A program made the position numbers and the translations under genes. This document shows positions 6,802 to 15,267 of a stretch of DNA of 64,000 nt, piece after piece. The notes under the pieces were generated by a model, which saw only the letters and a program-made list of their open reading frames with translations, was not told where the DNA came from and searched no databases. Source of the DNA: Thioploca sp. (GTDB taxonomy: Bacteria; Pseudomonadota; Gammaproteobacteria; Beggiatoales; Beggiatoaceae); NCBI GenBank assembly GCA_030627235.1, contig DAOUSL010000001.1:1-64000 (forward strand), read 5' to 3'. Position 1 is the first letter of the stretch, and every line of letters starts with the position of its first letter.

Positions 6802-9459
6802 ATGGCAGAATATCCAGATATTGATCCGCAAGAAACCCAGGAATGGATGGATGCTTTGGAAAGCGTACTAGCCAATGATGGTGAAAAGCGAGCTCATTTT
6901 CTATTGGAAAAAATGATTGATAAAGCCCGTCGTTCTGGGACTTATATTCCCCATAGTGCTAATACTGCTTACGTCAATACAATTCCATATAATCAAGAAG
7001 AACATACTCCAGGTGATCCAGAATTAGAATGGAAAATACGTTCTTTAATTCGTTGGAATGCTATGGCAATGGTGGTACAAGCCAATCGACAAAGCTCTGA
7101 ACTAGGTGGCCATATAGCTACTTTTGCTTCTATTGCAACTTTATATGATGTTGGTTTTAATCATTTTTTTCATGCTAAATCTGCTAATCACGGTGGCGAT
7201 GTAATCTATTTTCAAGGTCATTCAGCACCAGGTATTTATGCACGAGCTTTTTTAGAAGGTCGTTTAACTGAAGAGCAAATGTTAAACTTTCGTCAAGAGG
7301 TAAATGGCAACGGATTATCTTCATATCCTCATCCTTGGTTGATGCCAGATTTTTGGCAATTTCCTACAGTGTCTATGGGTTTAGGTCCAATCATGGCGAT
7401 TTATCAAGCTCGCTTTATGAAATATCTGCATGATCGAGGCATTGCGAATACTGAAAATAGGAAAATTTGGGTATTTACTGGCGATGGAGAAATGGATGAA
7501 CCAGAAGCCTTGGGAGCTATTGCATTAGCAGCTAGAGAAAAGCTAGATAATTTAATTTTTGTAGTCAATTGCAATTTACAACGACTGGATGGCCCAGTGC
7601 GTGGTAACAGCTCTATAATCCAAGAGTTGGAAGGGGATTTTCGGGGTTCTGGTTGGAATGTTATCAAAGTAATTTGGGGATCATATTGGGATTCTTTATT
7701 AGCACGAGATAAAAAAGGGTTACTCCGCAAACGAATGGAAGAAGCGGTTGATGGTGAATATCAGAATTATAAAGCTAAAGGTGGTGCTTATACCAGAGAG
7801 CATTTCTTCGGTAAATATCCAGAACTGAAAGAAATGGTTGCTAATATGACTGATAATGATATTTGGCGACTAAATCGTGGAGGTCATGATCCTCACAAGA
7901 TTTATGCTGCCTATGCTGCGGCAGTTAAACATAAAGATCAACCTACTGTTATCATTGCTAAAACCGTGAAAGGTTATGGTATGGGAGCTTCTGGTGAAGG
8001 TCAGAATATAACTCATCAACAGAAAAAGATGGGACAGAATGATATTCGTAGTTTTCGTGATCGTTTCAATTTACCAATTTCTGATGAACAGCTTACGGAA
8101 GTACCTTTTTATAAGCCGGCTGATGATAGTCCAGAAATGAAGTATTTGCATGAGCGTCGCCAATCTTTAGGTGGTTACTTACCATCTCGTAATAAGATTG
8201 CAACTCCAATTGAAGTACCAGAATTAAATGCCTTTGATGCTATGTTAAAAGGTAGTGGTGATCGGGAAATGTCAACTACCATGGCATTTGTACGGATACT
8301 TTCAACTTTAATTCGGGATAAAAAAATGGGCAAATATATTGTGCCTATTGTTCCGGATGAAGCTCGTACTTTTGGTATGGAAGGTTTATTTCGGCAGATT
8401 GGAATCTATTCTTCACAAGGTCAGCTATACGAACCACAAGATTCTGATCAAGTTATGTATTATCGGGAAGATAAAAAAGGGCAGATTATTGAAGAAGGTA
8501 TTTGCGAAGCTGGAGCAATGTCATCTTGGATAGCTGCTGCAACAGCTTACAGTACTCACGCTGTTAATATGGTACCTTTCTATGTATTTTACTCCATGTT
8601 TGGTTTTCAACGGATTGGTGATTTAGCTTGGGCAGCTGGCGATATGCGAGCTAGAGGTTTTCTGATTGGTGGTACAGCTGGTAGAACTACTTTAGCTGGC
8701 GAAGGTCTACAACATCAGGATGGTCATAGTTTAATGACGGCTTCCACTATTCCTAATTGTGTTGCTTACGATCCAGCTTTCTCTTATGAAATGGCGGTCA
8801 TAATTCAAGATGGCTTGCGAAGGATGTATAAAGAACAAGAAAATATTTTCTATTATATCACTGCCATGAATGAAAATTACACTCATCCAGCAATGCCAGA
8901 TGGAGTTGCCGAAGGTATTATTAAGGGCATATATTTATTTAAAGAAAGAACCACTAGTGAATTGAAAGTTCAATTGTTAGGTAGTGGAGCTATTTTACGA
9001 GAAGTGATTGCAGCTAGTTCTTTGTTGGCTGAAGACTTTGGAGTGTCAGCTAATATTTGGAGTGTAACTAGTTTTAATGAATTGCATCGACAGGGTAATG
9101 ATGTAGAACGGTGGAATATGTTACATCCAGAAGCAGAACCTCGCATAACTCACATTGCTGAATGTTTGCAAGATCGTAAAGGACCAATTATTGCTGCAAC
9201 GGATTATATTCGGGCTTATCCAAATCAAATTCGGTTTGGCATTCAACATAAATATTACTACGTGTTGGGTACAGATGGTTTTGGTCGTAGTGATTCTCGA
9301 AAACAATTACGGAAATTTTTTGAGGTAGATCGTTATAATATAGCAGTTGCAGCCCTTAAAGGATTGATGGATATGGGTAAATTACCAGCCAGTAAAGTTA
9401 CGGAAGCTATCCAAAAATATGGCTTAGATACTGAAAAACCAAATCCAATTACAGTTTAA
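6802..9459 (+). CDS. aceE: Pyruvate dehydrogenase E1 component, homodimeric type
   Basis: 885 residues, full length for the gammaproteobacterial AceE. It decarboxylates pyruvate with thiamine diphosphate and acetylates the lipoyl group of E2 in the cytoplasmic pyruvate dehydrogenase complex. The thiamine-binding motif GDGEMDEPEA...NCNLQRLDGPV is near residues 226-263. HAKSANHGGD and GQNITHQQKKMG are also typical of the family. AGGAG lies close before the ATG. aceF follows after ten bases, so they form an operon, and no lpd (E3) gene follows. Coexistence with the ferredoxin-dependent KorAB in this window suggests flexible oxidative or redox-balanced carbon metabolism. Confidence 0.97.
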   Translation: MAEYPDIDPQETQEWMDALESVLANDGEKRAHFLLEKMIDKARRSGTYIPHSANTAYVNTIPYNQEEHTPGDPELEWKIRSLIRWNAMAMVVQANRQSSELGGHIATFASIATLYDVGFNHFFHAKSANHGGDVIYFQGHSAPGIYARAFLEGRLTEEQMLNFRQEVNGNGLSSYPHPWLMPDFWQFPTVSMGLGPIMAIYQARFMKYLHDRGIANTENRKIWVFTGDGEMDEPEALGAIALAAREKLDNLIFVVNCNLQRLDGPVRGNSSIIQELEGDFRGSGWNVIKVIWGSYWDSLLARDKKGLLRKRMEEAVDGEYQNYKAKGGAYTREHFFGKYPELKEMVANMTDNDIWRLNRGGHDPHKIYAAYAAAVKHKDQPTVIIAKTVKGYGMGASGEGQNITHQQKKMGQNDIRSFRDRFNLPISDEQLTEVPFYKPADDSPEMKYLHERRQSLGGYLPSRNKIATPIEVPELNAFDAMLKGSGDREMSTTMAFVRILSTLIRDKKMGKYIVPIVPDEARTFGMEGLFRQIGIYSSQGQLYEPQDSDQVMYYREDKKGQIIEEGICEAGAMSSWIAAATAYSTHAVNMVPFYVFYSMFGFQRIGDLAWAAGDMRARGFLIGGTAGRTTLAGEGLQHQDGHSLMTASTIPNCVAYDPAFSYEMAVIIQDGLRRMYKEQENIFYYITAMNENYTHPAMPDGVAEGIIKGIYLFKERTTSELKVQLLGSGAILREVIAASSLLAEDFGVSANIWSVTSFNELHRQGNDVERWNMLHPEAEPRITHIAECLQDRKGPIIAATDYIRAYPNQIRFGIQHKYYYVLGTDGFGRSDSRKQLRKFFEVDRYNIAVAALKGLMDMGKLPASKVTEAIQKYGLDTEKPNPITV

Positions 9460-9469
9460 GGGGAAAATT

Positions 9470-10777
9470 ATGTTACAAGAAATAAAGATTCCCGATCTTG
9501 GTGATTTTAAAGATGTACCAGTATTGGAGATTTTGATTAGTGTGGGTGATGCTATTGAGATAGAGCAATCTTTGTTGATTTTAGAAAGCGATAAGGCTTC
9601 AATGGAGATTCCTACTTCTCAAGCTGGGATTGTGCAGGAAATTAAGCTTAATGTTGGTGATATAGTCAATGCAGGAGCTGTAATAGCTACTTTAAATACG
9701 ACAGAAACTACAAAAATAACGAAAAATTCTATTTCAGAAACAGTTGAAAAACCAACTCAACCAATCGTAGAATCTGTAGAAGCATCACCACTTTATGTTC
9801 CTAATCCAGTAAATTCTAGCGAAATTAGAAAACCACATAATTTACCATCTTTTCCAAATACTCCAATTAAAATTAAACCTTCAGTCCATGCTGGACCAGC
9901 AGTACGCCATTTGGCTAGAGAGCTTGGGGCTGATTTGTTTAAAGTTAAAGGTAGTGGGCGCAAGCAACGTATTTTGAAACAAGATTTACAGGATTTTGTA
10001 AAACAAGTAATGACTGAAAATACTGTGCCAGCAATGTCTTTCAGTGGTTCTGGAATTCCACAACTTCCCGAGATTGATTTTAGCCAATTTGGAGAAACTA
10101 CTACAAAAAAATTGAGTCGGATTAAGAAGATATCTGGCAATCATTTACATACTGGTTGGTTAAATATTCCGCATGTTACGCAATTTGATGAGGTTGATAT
10201 TACTGAATTGGAAGCTTTCCGCAAGGATTTAGCCAAACAACGTGATATTAAAATGACTTTATTAGCTTTTGTGCTTAAAGGTTGTGCTTCAGCATTGCAG
10301 GAATTTCCTAATTTTAATGCTTCTTTGGATAGCAGTAAGGAAAATATTATTTTGAAGCATTACTGTAATATTGGGGTAGCAGTAGAAACTCCTAATGGTT
10401 TAATGGTTCCAGTGTTAAAAGATGTGAATAAAAAGGGATTATTTGAATTGGCTGAAGACTTGAAAGATTTGAGTCAAAAAGCTAGGAAAGGGAAGTTGTC
10501 GGTAGATGAAATGAAAGGTGGTTGTTTTACTATTACTAGTTTGGGTGGCATTGGTGGAACAGCTTTTACACCAATTATCAATGCCCCTGAAGTAGCTATT
10601 TTAGGTTTGTCTCGTTCTAAAATGCAACCAATTTATACTAATGGCGAGTTTGTACCACGTTTAATGTTGCCGTTATCTTTGTCATACGATCATCGAGTTA
10701 TTGATGGAGCTGATGGAGTACGATTTACCCAGTATTTAAGTTTTATTTTATCAGATGTAAGAAGATTATTGTTGTAA
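9470..10777 (+). CDS. aceF: Dihydrolipoamide acetyltransferase (PDH E2)
   Basis: 435 residues, the core subunit of pyruvate dehydrogenase. There is one N-terminal lipoyl domain with the lipoylated lysine K42 in ESDKASMEIPT, against up to three in E. coli. A flexible linker follows (about 75-140), then a peripheral-subunit-binding domain (about 143-182, AVRHLARELGADLF) and the catalytic domain ending with SYDHRVIDGADG. The active-site histidine is about 408. AGGGGAAA precedes the ATG ten bases after aceE. No E3 gene follows, so lipoamide dehydrogenase must be encoded elsewhere. A hairpin lies just after the stop. Confidence 0.96.
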   Translation: MLQEIKIPDLGDFKDVPVLEILISVGDAIEIEQSLLILESDKASMEIPTSQAGIVQEIKLNVGDIVNAGAVIATLNTTETTKITKNSISETVEKPTQPIVESVEASPLYVPNPVNSSEIRKPHNLPSFPNTPIKIKPSVHAGPAVRHLARELGADLFKVKGSGRKQRILKQDLQDFVKQVMTENTVPAMSFSGSGIPQLPEIDFSQFGETTTKKLSRIKKISGNHLHTGWLNIPHVTQFDEVDITELEAFRKDLAKQRDIKMTLLAFVLKGCASALQEFPNFNASLDSSKENIILKHYCNIGVAVETPNGLMVPVLKDVNKKGLFELAEDLKDLSQKARKGKLSVDEMKGGCFTITSLGGIGGTAFTPIINAPEVAILGLSRSKMQPIYTNGEFVPRLMLPLSLSYDHRVIDGADGVRFTQYLSFILSDVRRLLL

Positions 10778-10787
10778 ATTTAACCAG

Positions 10788-10808
10788 TGTCGAGGCTTTG
10801 CCTTGACA
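10788..10808. terminator. Hairpin downstream of aceF
   Basis: TGTCGAGGC and GCCTTGACA pair with one G-U wobble around a TTT loop, starting 11 bases after the aceF stop. There is no clean U-run after it, so it may stabilise the mRNA 3' end or work with Rho instead of acting as a full intrinsic terminator. Confidence 0.45.
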
Positions 10809-10970
10809 TTCATCATGAATAATATTTATATAGTTTGACTTTATGTTATGACTATAATAATATTGCATATTTATGGTATAAAGTAGGAAAAAAAATAATT
10901 GCAATCTATGTCGTAATTATCCATTCAAATAAATTTATAGAAGTTACTAGCAAATTATTTAGGAATCAAT

Positions 10971-11831
10971 ATGCGAATTAAATTAACAAAAGAAGCTGTA
11001 ATAAAAGCAATTCAAGTTTTAGAGCAACAGGACATTTACCCTTCAATTGAGAGGATTCGTAAAATAACAGGTGGCTCAAGTAAACGTATTTCACAACTAA
11101 GAAAAGAACTTACAAGTACAGCAGCTACTACTACAGTTGAAAATATTAATAATTTTGAATCTAAAATCATGTCGCAAGATGCTGTTTCACGTATCGAATT
11201 ACGCATGATGCAGATGGAAATGTTATTTACTCAACGTTTTGCAGATATCGATGCTAAATTTGCTCTTAAAAATGATGTGGCTAATAAGAGTAATAAAATC
11301 ACAGAATTACAGGATGAAAATAAAAATCTAAAATCAAAAAATTCTTTACTTATTAAACAATTAAATCAAGAGTTAACTAGAGTTAAGGAATTAAGTAAGT
11401 TACTCCAACAAGCTAATAATAAAGTTACTGAGTTAGAAAAATCTAAAAATACCCAATCAAATATTAGCACTGAAGATGAAGATGAAGTTGATATAAAAAA
11501 CAAAGTTATTCAACAATTTAATATTCTTATGGAAGCTCAATGGGATGAAAAACAAAATGCAGAAATTGCCTTACAAAAAGTTGCACGACAATGGTTAATG
11601 GAAAAATGGCCAGAAGACTCACATTTATTAGATAATGCAGTGTTGGATAGTAATATTAATGAAAAACGCTATGTGATTGTTTCTATCTCAAAAGACATAA
11701 AAACAGAGCATATTTATATTGTTCATTGTCTTATTTTTCATCGTGATACGGAAGAATTAGTAAGACAACGTAAGGATTATATCAGAGCTAAATCAGCACA
11801 TGATAAAGCTCATCAATTACTTAATGGTTAG
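10971..11831 (+). CDS. KfrA-like coiled-coil DNA-binding protein
   Basis: 286 residues. The N-terminal 50 residues (VIKAIQVLEQQDIYPSIERI then GGSSKRISQLRKEL) resemble the helix-turn-helix domain of KfrA-type plasmid and chromosome proteins. A long coiled coil covers about 95-155, followed by an acidic spacer (TEDEDEVD) and a C-terminal helical region with an AQWDEKQNAEIALQKVARQW stretch. KfrA proteins bind DNA and form filaments, and roles in segregation or autoregulation are known. No plasmid partition gene is nearby, so the role here is inferred only from the fold. An AGGAAT sequence lies shortly before the ATG. Confidence 0.55.
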   Translation: MRIKLTKEAVIKAIQVLEQQDIYPSIERIRKITGGSSKRISQLRKELTSTAATTTVENINNFESKIMSQDAVSRIELRMMQMEMLFTQRFADIDAKFALKNDVANKSNKITELQDENKNLKSKNSLLIKQLNQELTRVKELSKLLQQANNKVTELEKSKNTQSNISTEDEDEVDIKNKVIQQFNILMEAQWDEKQNAEIALQKVARQWLMEKWPEDSHLLDNAVLDSNINEKRYVIVSISKDIKTEHIYIVHCLIFHRDTEELVRQRKDYIRAKSAHDKAHQLLNG

Positions 11832-11855
11832 GATAGGTCTTGCTAAATTAAAAAC

Positions 11856-13202
11856 TTATATATCATCTTCACATTGCTGTTCATCCATATCTGGACAATG
11901 CAACCAATCTGGTAATGGAGTCATTTCACCATTCATATTCCAGCCTTGTTGAATGGCTAATTCATTAAGATAATCAATTCGTTCCTGATTTTTAGGATGA
12001 CTAGAAAAATATTTGGAAACTTGCGGAAATCCTTCAGCTTTAGATTTTTTAAGTTCATCAAAGAAATCGAGACTATGACCACCATGTCCATAATGATTTA
12101 CTACTCTAGCTAAACCATATTCATCTGCTTCAGTTTCTTGGTTTCTACTATAATGCAACATAGTAAATTCACCAGTCCAAGATACAACACTTGATAATCC
12201 TTCTGAAGAACTGGAAGTACCAATACCAGCAGCTGCTAAAGCAGATATAACAACCAAAGAACGACCTAAACTCTTAAGTGGGTCTTTATTTTGAAAATGG
12301 CCTAATTCATGTGCTAATACAAAAGCTAATTCATTTTCTGATTTTACTTCTCGTAACAAACCAGTATTTATTAAAACATGTCCACCAGGTATAATTGCAG
12401 CATTTACGATATCAGTATCAAGCAAGTGAATCTTAAGAGGAATACGAAGATTTTCTTCCACATTCAACATATCCTGTAATAATTCATCCAAATAGTAAAT
12501 TCGTCTATCATCAATAACTTCGGTCTCTGATATTGTATTATATAATATATTGCCAACCCTATTTTCATTATCTGGACTAATTTTGGTAGTTAACCAACTT
12601 GCAGTATAACCTAACACCATAAAAATAATACCACTTACTACTACAACAATAGTTAGTAAATAAATAAAATTTATAATTGGATGGCGGCGGCGAGTTACAA
12701 CAACATCTTTTATTGGTTTTTCTACATATTTAATACTCATTTTATCTCCTTTTATCCCCGTTCCATATGCAATTACCTCAACAGAACCTGGATCAGTTTT
12801 ACCACCAAACCGACCACCTATAGCTACTGTTTCTAAACGAACATTTAAAACTTGGCTTGCTCCCCATTCAATTGCTTCTTCTTGCATTCTCAATATTGCT
12901 TCTCGACGACTTCTATCCAATAAACTTTCATATACAATAACCCTACCTCCTACTAAATTTCTTAACATTGCAGAAATCTTTTTGAAATAATCGATTGAGA
13001 TAACTACACTACCAGTTAATAATTTAGTTTCTGTAATACCGTCTGGTAAAGCTTGCTTGCTAAAAGTTGATACTGGTAGATTTAATACCTTTTTTTCTCG
13101 TTTTTGTAAATCCCGAAAATGTCGCTTTTCCCGATAACTACCAAATAAATATCCTAAAATTAGTAAAACTAATAGAATAATAAATTGCGGTGTACTTTCC
13201 AT
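11856..13202 (-). CDS. YbjQ-domain membrane M48 metalloprotease
   Basis: 448 residues with an unusual architecture. An N-terminal membrane helix (about 8-24) is followed by a YbjQ/UPF0145 domain (about 58-150, ending EVIAYGTGIK), a second membrane helix (about 175-203) and an M48 peptidase domain. The zinc motif HELGH is at 298-302 and a downstream ligand lies in QETEADEYG (about 355-362). This resembles HtpX/BepA-like envelope quality-control proteases, so misfolded membrane or outer-membrane proteins are the likely substrates. The gene starts two bases after a free-standing YbjQ gene, so the same domain occurs alone and fused in one transcription unit. Confidence 0.85.
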   Translation of the reverse strand: MESTPQFIILLVLLILGYLFGSYREKRHFRDLQKREKKVLNLPVSTFSKQALPDGITETKLLTGSVVISIDYFKKISAMLRNLVGGRVIVYESLLDRSRREAILRMQEEAIEWGASQVLNVRLETVAIGGRFGGKTDPGSVEVIAYGTGIKGDKMSIKYVEKPIKDVVVTRRRHPIINFIYLLTIVVVVSGIIFMVLGYTASWLTTKISPDNENRVGNILYNTISETEVIDDRRIYYLDELLQDMLNVEENLRIPLKIHLLDTDIVNAAIIPGGHVLINTGLLREVKSENELAFVLAHELGHFQNKDPLKSLGRSLVVISALAAAGIGTSSSSEGLSSVVSWTGEFTMLHYSRNQETEADEYGLARVVNHYGHGGHSLDFFDELKKSKAEGFPQVSKYFSSHPKNQERIDYLNELAIQQGWNMNGEMTPLPDWLHCPDMDEQQCEDDI

Positions 13203-13204
13203 GA

Positions 13205-13519
13205 TTATTCTACTTTCACTGCAGTCCCATAAGCAAATAGCTCGGCTGCTCCTTGGGCAATTGAAGATGTTGCAAAACGAATGTTAACTACAGCATTTGC
13301 TCCTTTTTGAGTTGCTTCTTCTTCCATACGTTTAACTGCTTCTTTACGAGATTCTTGTAATAGTTCTGTATAAGCTGTAAGCTCTCCACCCACAATATTT
13401 TTAAAAAAAGCTAAAATATCCTTACCAATATGTTTAGCACGAATAGTACTACCTTGCACAAGACCATAATGCTCTATAATATTTTTACCAGGCACTGTTT
13501 CTAAGTTTGTTAAAATCAT
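13205..13519 (-). CDS. YbjQ/UPF0145 family protein
   Basis: 104 residues, full length for YbjQ, a small oligomerising fold called a putative heavy-metal-binding domain. Family features include NIVGGELTAYTELLQESRKEA and the C-terminal ELFAYGTAV. The function of the family is not settled. It is immediately upstream of, and probably co-transcribed with, the protease gene that contains a second copy of this domain, which suggests that the free subunit may co-assemble with the membrane-bound one. The start ATG follows a TAGGAT sequence. Confidence 0.88.
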   Translation of the reverse strand: MILTNLETVPGKNIIEHYGLVQGSTIRAKHIGKDILAFFKNIVGGELTAYTELLQESRKEAVKRMEEEATQKGANAVVNIRFATSSIAQGAAELFAYGTAVKVE

Positions 13520-13681
13520 ATTATTATCCTAGGTTGTTATCTAAGTTTCAAAATTGAGTATAAACTGATGTTATTAAAAATACAATAATACTAGTTGCGA
13601 TTATTTATCGGAAAAATAATTATAGCAATTCTTAATTAAATTTAAAATAAATTACTTATATTTACTATATATATTTATAAG

Positions 13682-14248
13682 TTACATTATTTTAATTGCA
13701 GGTAAGGCTTTATTAATATCTTGTAATGGCCCTAATGGATTTCTTTTATCTTCAATCTTAGATACATTAGGTTCTCCACTCCATACTTTATGCACAACTA
13801 AATTTTCTTTTAATACAATTAAAGCATCAAATTTCCAACCTCTGGTAAGAGTTTTCCTTCTAAAATTAAATAAATCTAAGAATACATTACCATATCGTTT
13901 AGAACTAATAACTTTAGGATTAACTTCATAACCTTGACAAAATTCTCTAACACTTAAACATTGCTGAACTCCTAAATCAAGGTCTTTCATACGAATAGAC
14001 TGATTAGGCATAAATTTTTCTATTAATTCTAAATAGGTAATCAATTTTACATTTGGAGTTTCAAAAGGGTCAAAACCAAGTCTCTTTAAGTCTTCACTAT
14101 TAGTTTTATTTGCTTCTATTTTATCAAAGGAACGTTTTGCATCTTCAAAAGTTTTCCATGGAGATTTTGTTGTTTGCTTCATCGAAGGCAACATACCAGC
14201 ACAACCAGTAATAGCTAATATACATATAAAAACAATTATTTTATTCAT
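13682..14248 (-). CDS. Putative lipoprotein of unknown function
   Basis: About 188 residues when started at ATG 14248 (MNKIIVFICILAITGC). The longer track start at GTG 14260 is less likely because GGGTGAG then fits as the ribosome binding site of the ATG. The lipobox LAITGC predicts a lipid-anchored cysteine, followed by a periplasmic or outer-membrane domain of about 170 residues with two further cysteines (QCLSVREFC). I do not recognise the domain. It lies downstream of soxYZ on the same strand but is separated from them by a strong terminator, so it is probably transcribed separately. Confidence 0.7.
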   Translation of the reverse strand: MNKIIVFICILAITGCAGMLPSMKQTTKSPWKTFEDAKRSFDKIEANKTNSEDLKRLGFDPFETPNVKLITYLELIEKFMPNQSIRMKDLDLGVQQCLSVREFCQGYEVNPKVISSKRYGNVFLDLFNFRRKTLTRGWKFDALIVLKENLVVHKVWSGEPNVSKIEDKRNPLGPLQDINKALPAIKIM

Positions 14249-14263
14249 AGACTCACCCACATT

Positions 14264-14299
14264 AAAAAACCCCGTTAATTTTTACAATCTAACGAGGTT
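14264..14299 (-). terminator. Rho-independent terminator of soxYZ
   Basis: On the minus strand AACCTCGTTA pairs with TAACGGGGTT (one mismatch) around a 12-base loop, followed directly by a run of six T. It is about 60 bases after the soxZ stop and in the correct orientation to end the soxY-soxZ transcript. Confidence 0.85.
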
Positions 14300-14359
14300 T
14301 ATCAAAATTTGACTAGAAAAGCTTAACCATTTTAATTCTTTATATAGAATAATTAATGA

Positions 14360-14671
14360 TTACTTAATTTTTGCTTCTTTGGAATCAGTTTCACCCTTAT
14401 TATCTTTCCAAGTAATTTTTAAAGTATCTCCTTTAGAAGCTCCTTTAATTTTAAAAGACCAATAAGGATTTTTAGAAACAGCACCGCTCCAAATTGCAGA
14501 CACTACTACTTTGTCGCCATAAGTACATTCTATTTCTTTGATAAAATGTGCTGGTACTAATGCTCCAGTCTCTAAATCTTTACGTATCCCATTTTCCATA
14601 GGATGTTTGATTAAAGCTTTAACCTCAGTAATACCATCTTTTTCTTTGGCTTTAATACGTATTGATGCCAT
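14360..14671 (-). CDS. soxZ: Thiosulfate oxidation carrier complex protein SoxZ
   Basis: 103 residues, the normal SoxZ length. It shows family features ASIRIKAKEKDGITEVKALIKHPM, GALVPAHFI and the C-terminal GDTLKITWKDNKGE immunoglobulin-like fold. SoxZ dimerises with SoxY in the periplasm and holds its sulfur-carrying arm during thiosulfate or sulfide oxidation. It has no export signal and is expected to travel with SoxY through Tat. It has a strong AGGAGG ribosome binding site and lies 16 bases after soxY. No soxA, soxX, soxB or soxCD is seen in the window. Confidence 0.96.
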   Translation of the reverse strand: MASIRIKAKEKDGITEVKALIKHPMENGIRKDLETGALVPAHFIKEIECTYGDKVVVSAIWSGAVSKNPYWSFKIKGASKGDTLKITWKDNKGETDSKEAKIK

Positions 14672-14687
14672 ACATTCCTCCTTTTAA

Positions 14688-15149
14688 TTAACCTGCACAA
14701 CCGCCTTTTGCAACTGTGACTGATTTACGGGTACTATATAAATTACCATCTTTAGTTTTTACTACCACTATTACATCAGATTTTTTAGCCATTTTAATCC
14801 GAGTTTTTAACCAAGCAACTGAATTTTCAGTAAAGTTAAATTGGCTTACCAATGGTACAGGATTATTTTCTACGATGATGGCAATTGACTCAACCTGTTC
14901 CAAAGAAGTTGATACTTCAACTGGAACTACAGCACCATTTTCAGCAGTTTCAGGTACGTCAAGAGTAATTTGCTTGCTATCTTGAACATCTTTTCCTGAA
15001 AATAAAGCCATTAAAGCTTCATCAGTAGTTTTAGCTTGAAATGCTACATCAGGCCAATCTGCCATTGAAGGTAGTACTGCTGTTCCAAGCACTAATGCTC
15101 CACCAGTAGCTAAAATATTTTTTAAAAAGTTCCTACGTGGGGTATTCAT
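14688..15149 (-). CDS. soxY: Thiosulfate oxidation carrier protein SoxY
   Basis: About 153 residues from ATG 15149, which has AGGAGG upstream. The longer track ORF to 15296 runs into the neighbouring DUF928 gene and is rejected. A twin-arginine signal (PRRNFLKN, then a hydrophobic segment) directs Tat export, and cleavage is likely after an A-x-A-like site near residue 30. The C-terminal GGCAG carries the single cysteine to which sulfur intermediates are attached; the family form is GGCGG or GGCAG. With SoxZ this forms the carrier for periplasmic thiosulfate oxidation. It is the strongest indicator of sulfur metabolism in the window. Confidence 0.95.
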   Translation of the reverse strand: MNTPRRNFLKNILATGGALVLGTAVLPSMADWPDVAFQAKTTDEALMALFSGKDVQDSKQITLDVPETAENGAVVPVEVSTSLEQVESIAIIVENNPVPLVSQFNFTENSVAWLKTRIKMAKKSDVIVVVKTKDGNLYSTRKSVTVAKGGCAG

Positions 15150-15267
15150 CCAAATTTTTCCTCCTAGATGAAAAGAAATTAACCATTGCCAATAGTAACC
15201 TATTGAATATAAATTATCAAGGCATGACTTTAAATTACAAAAAAAATCTATAACTATAACTGTTTTT

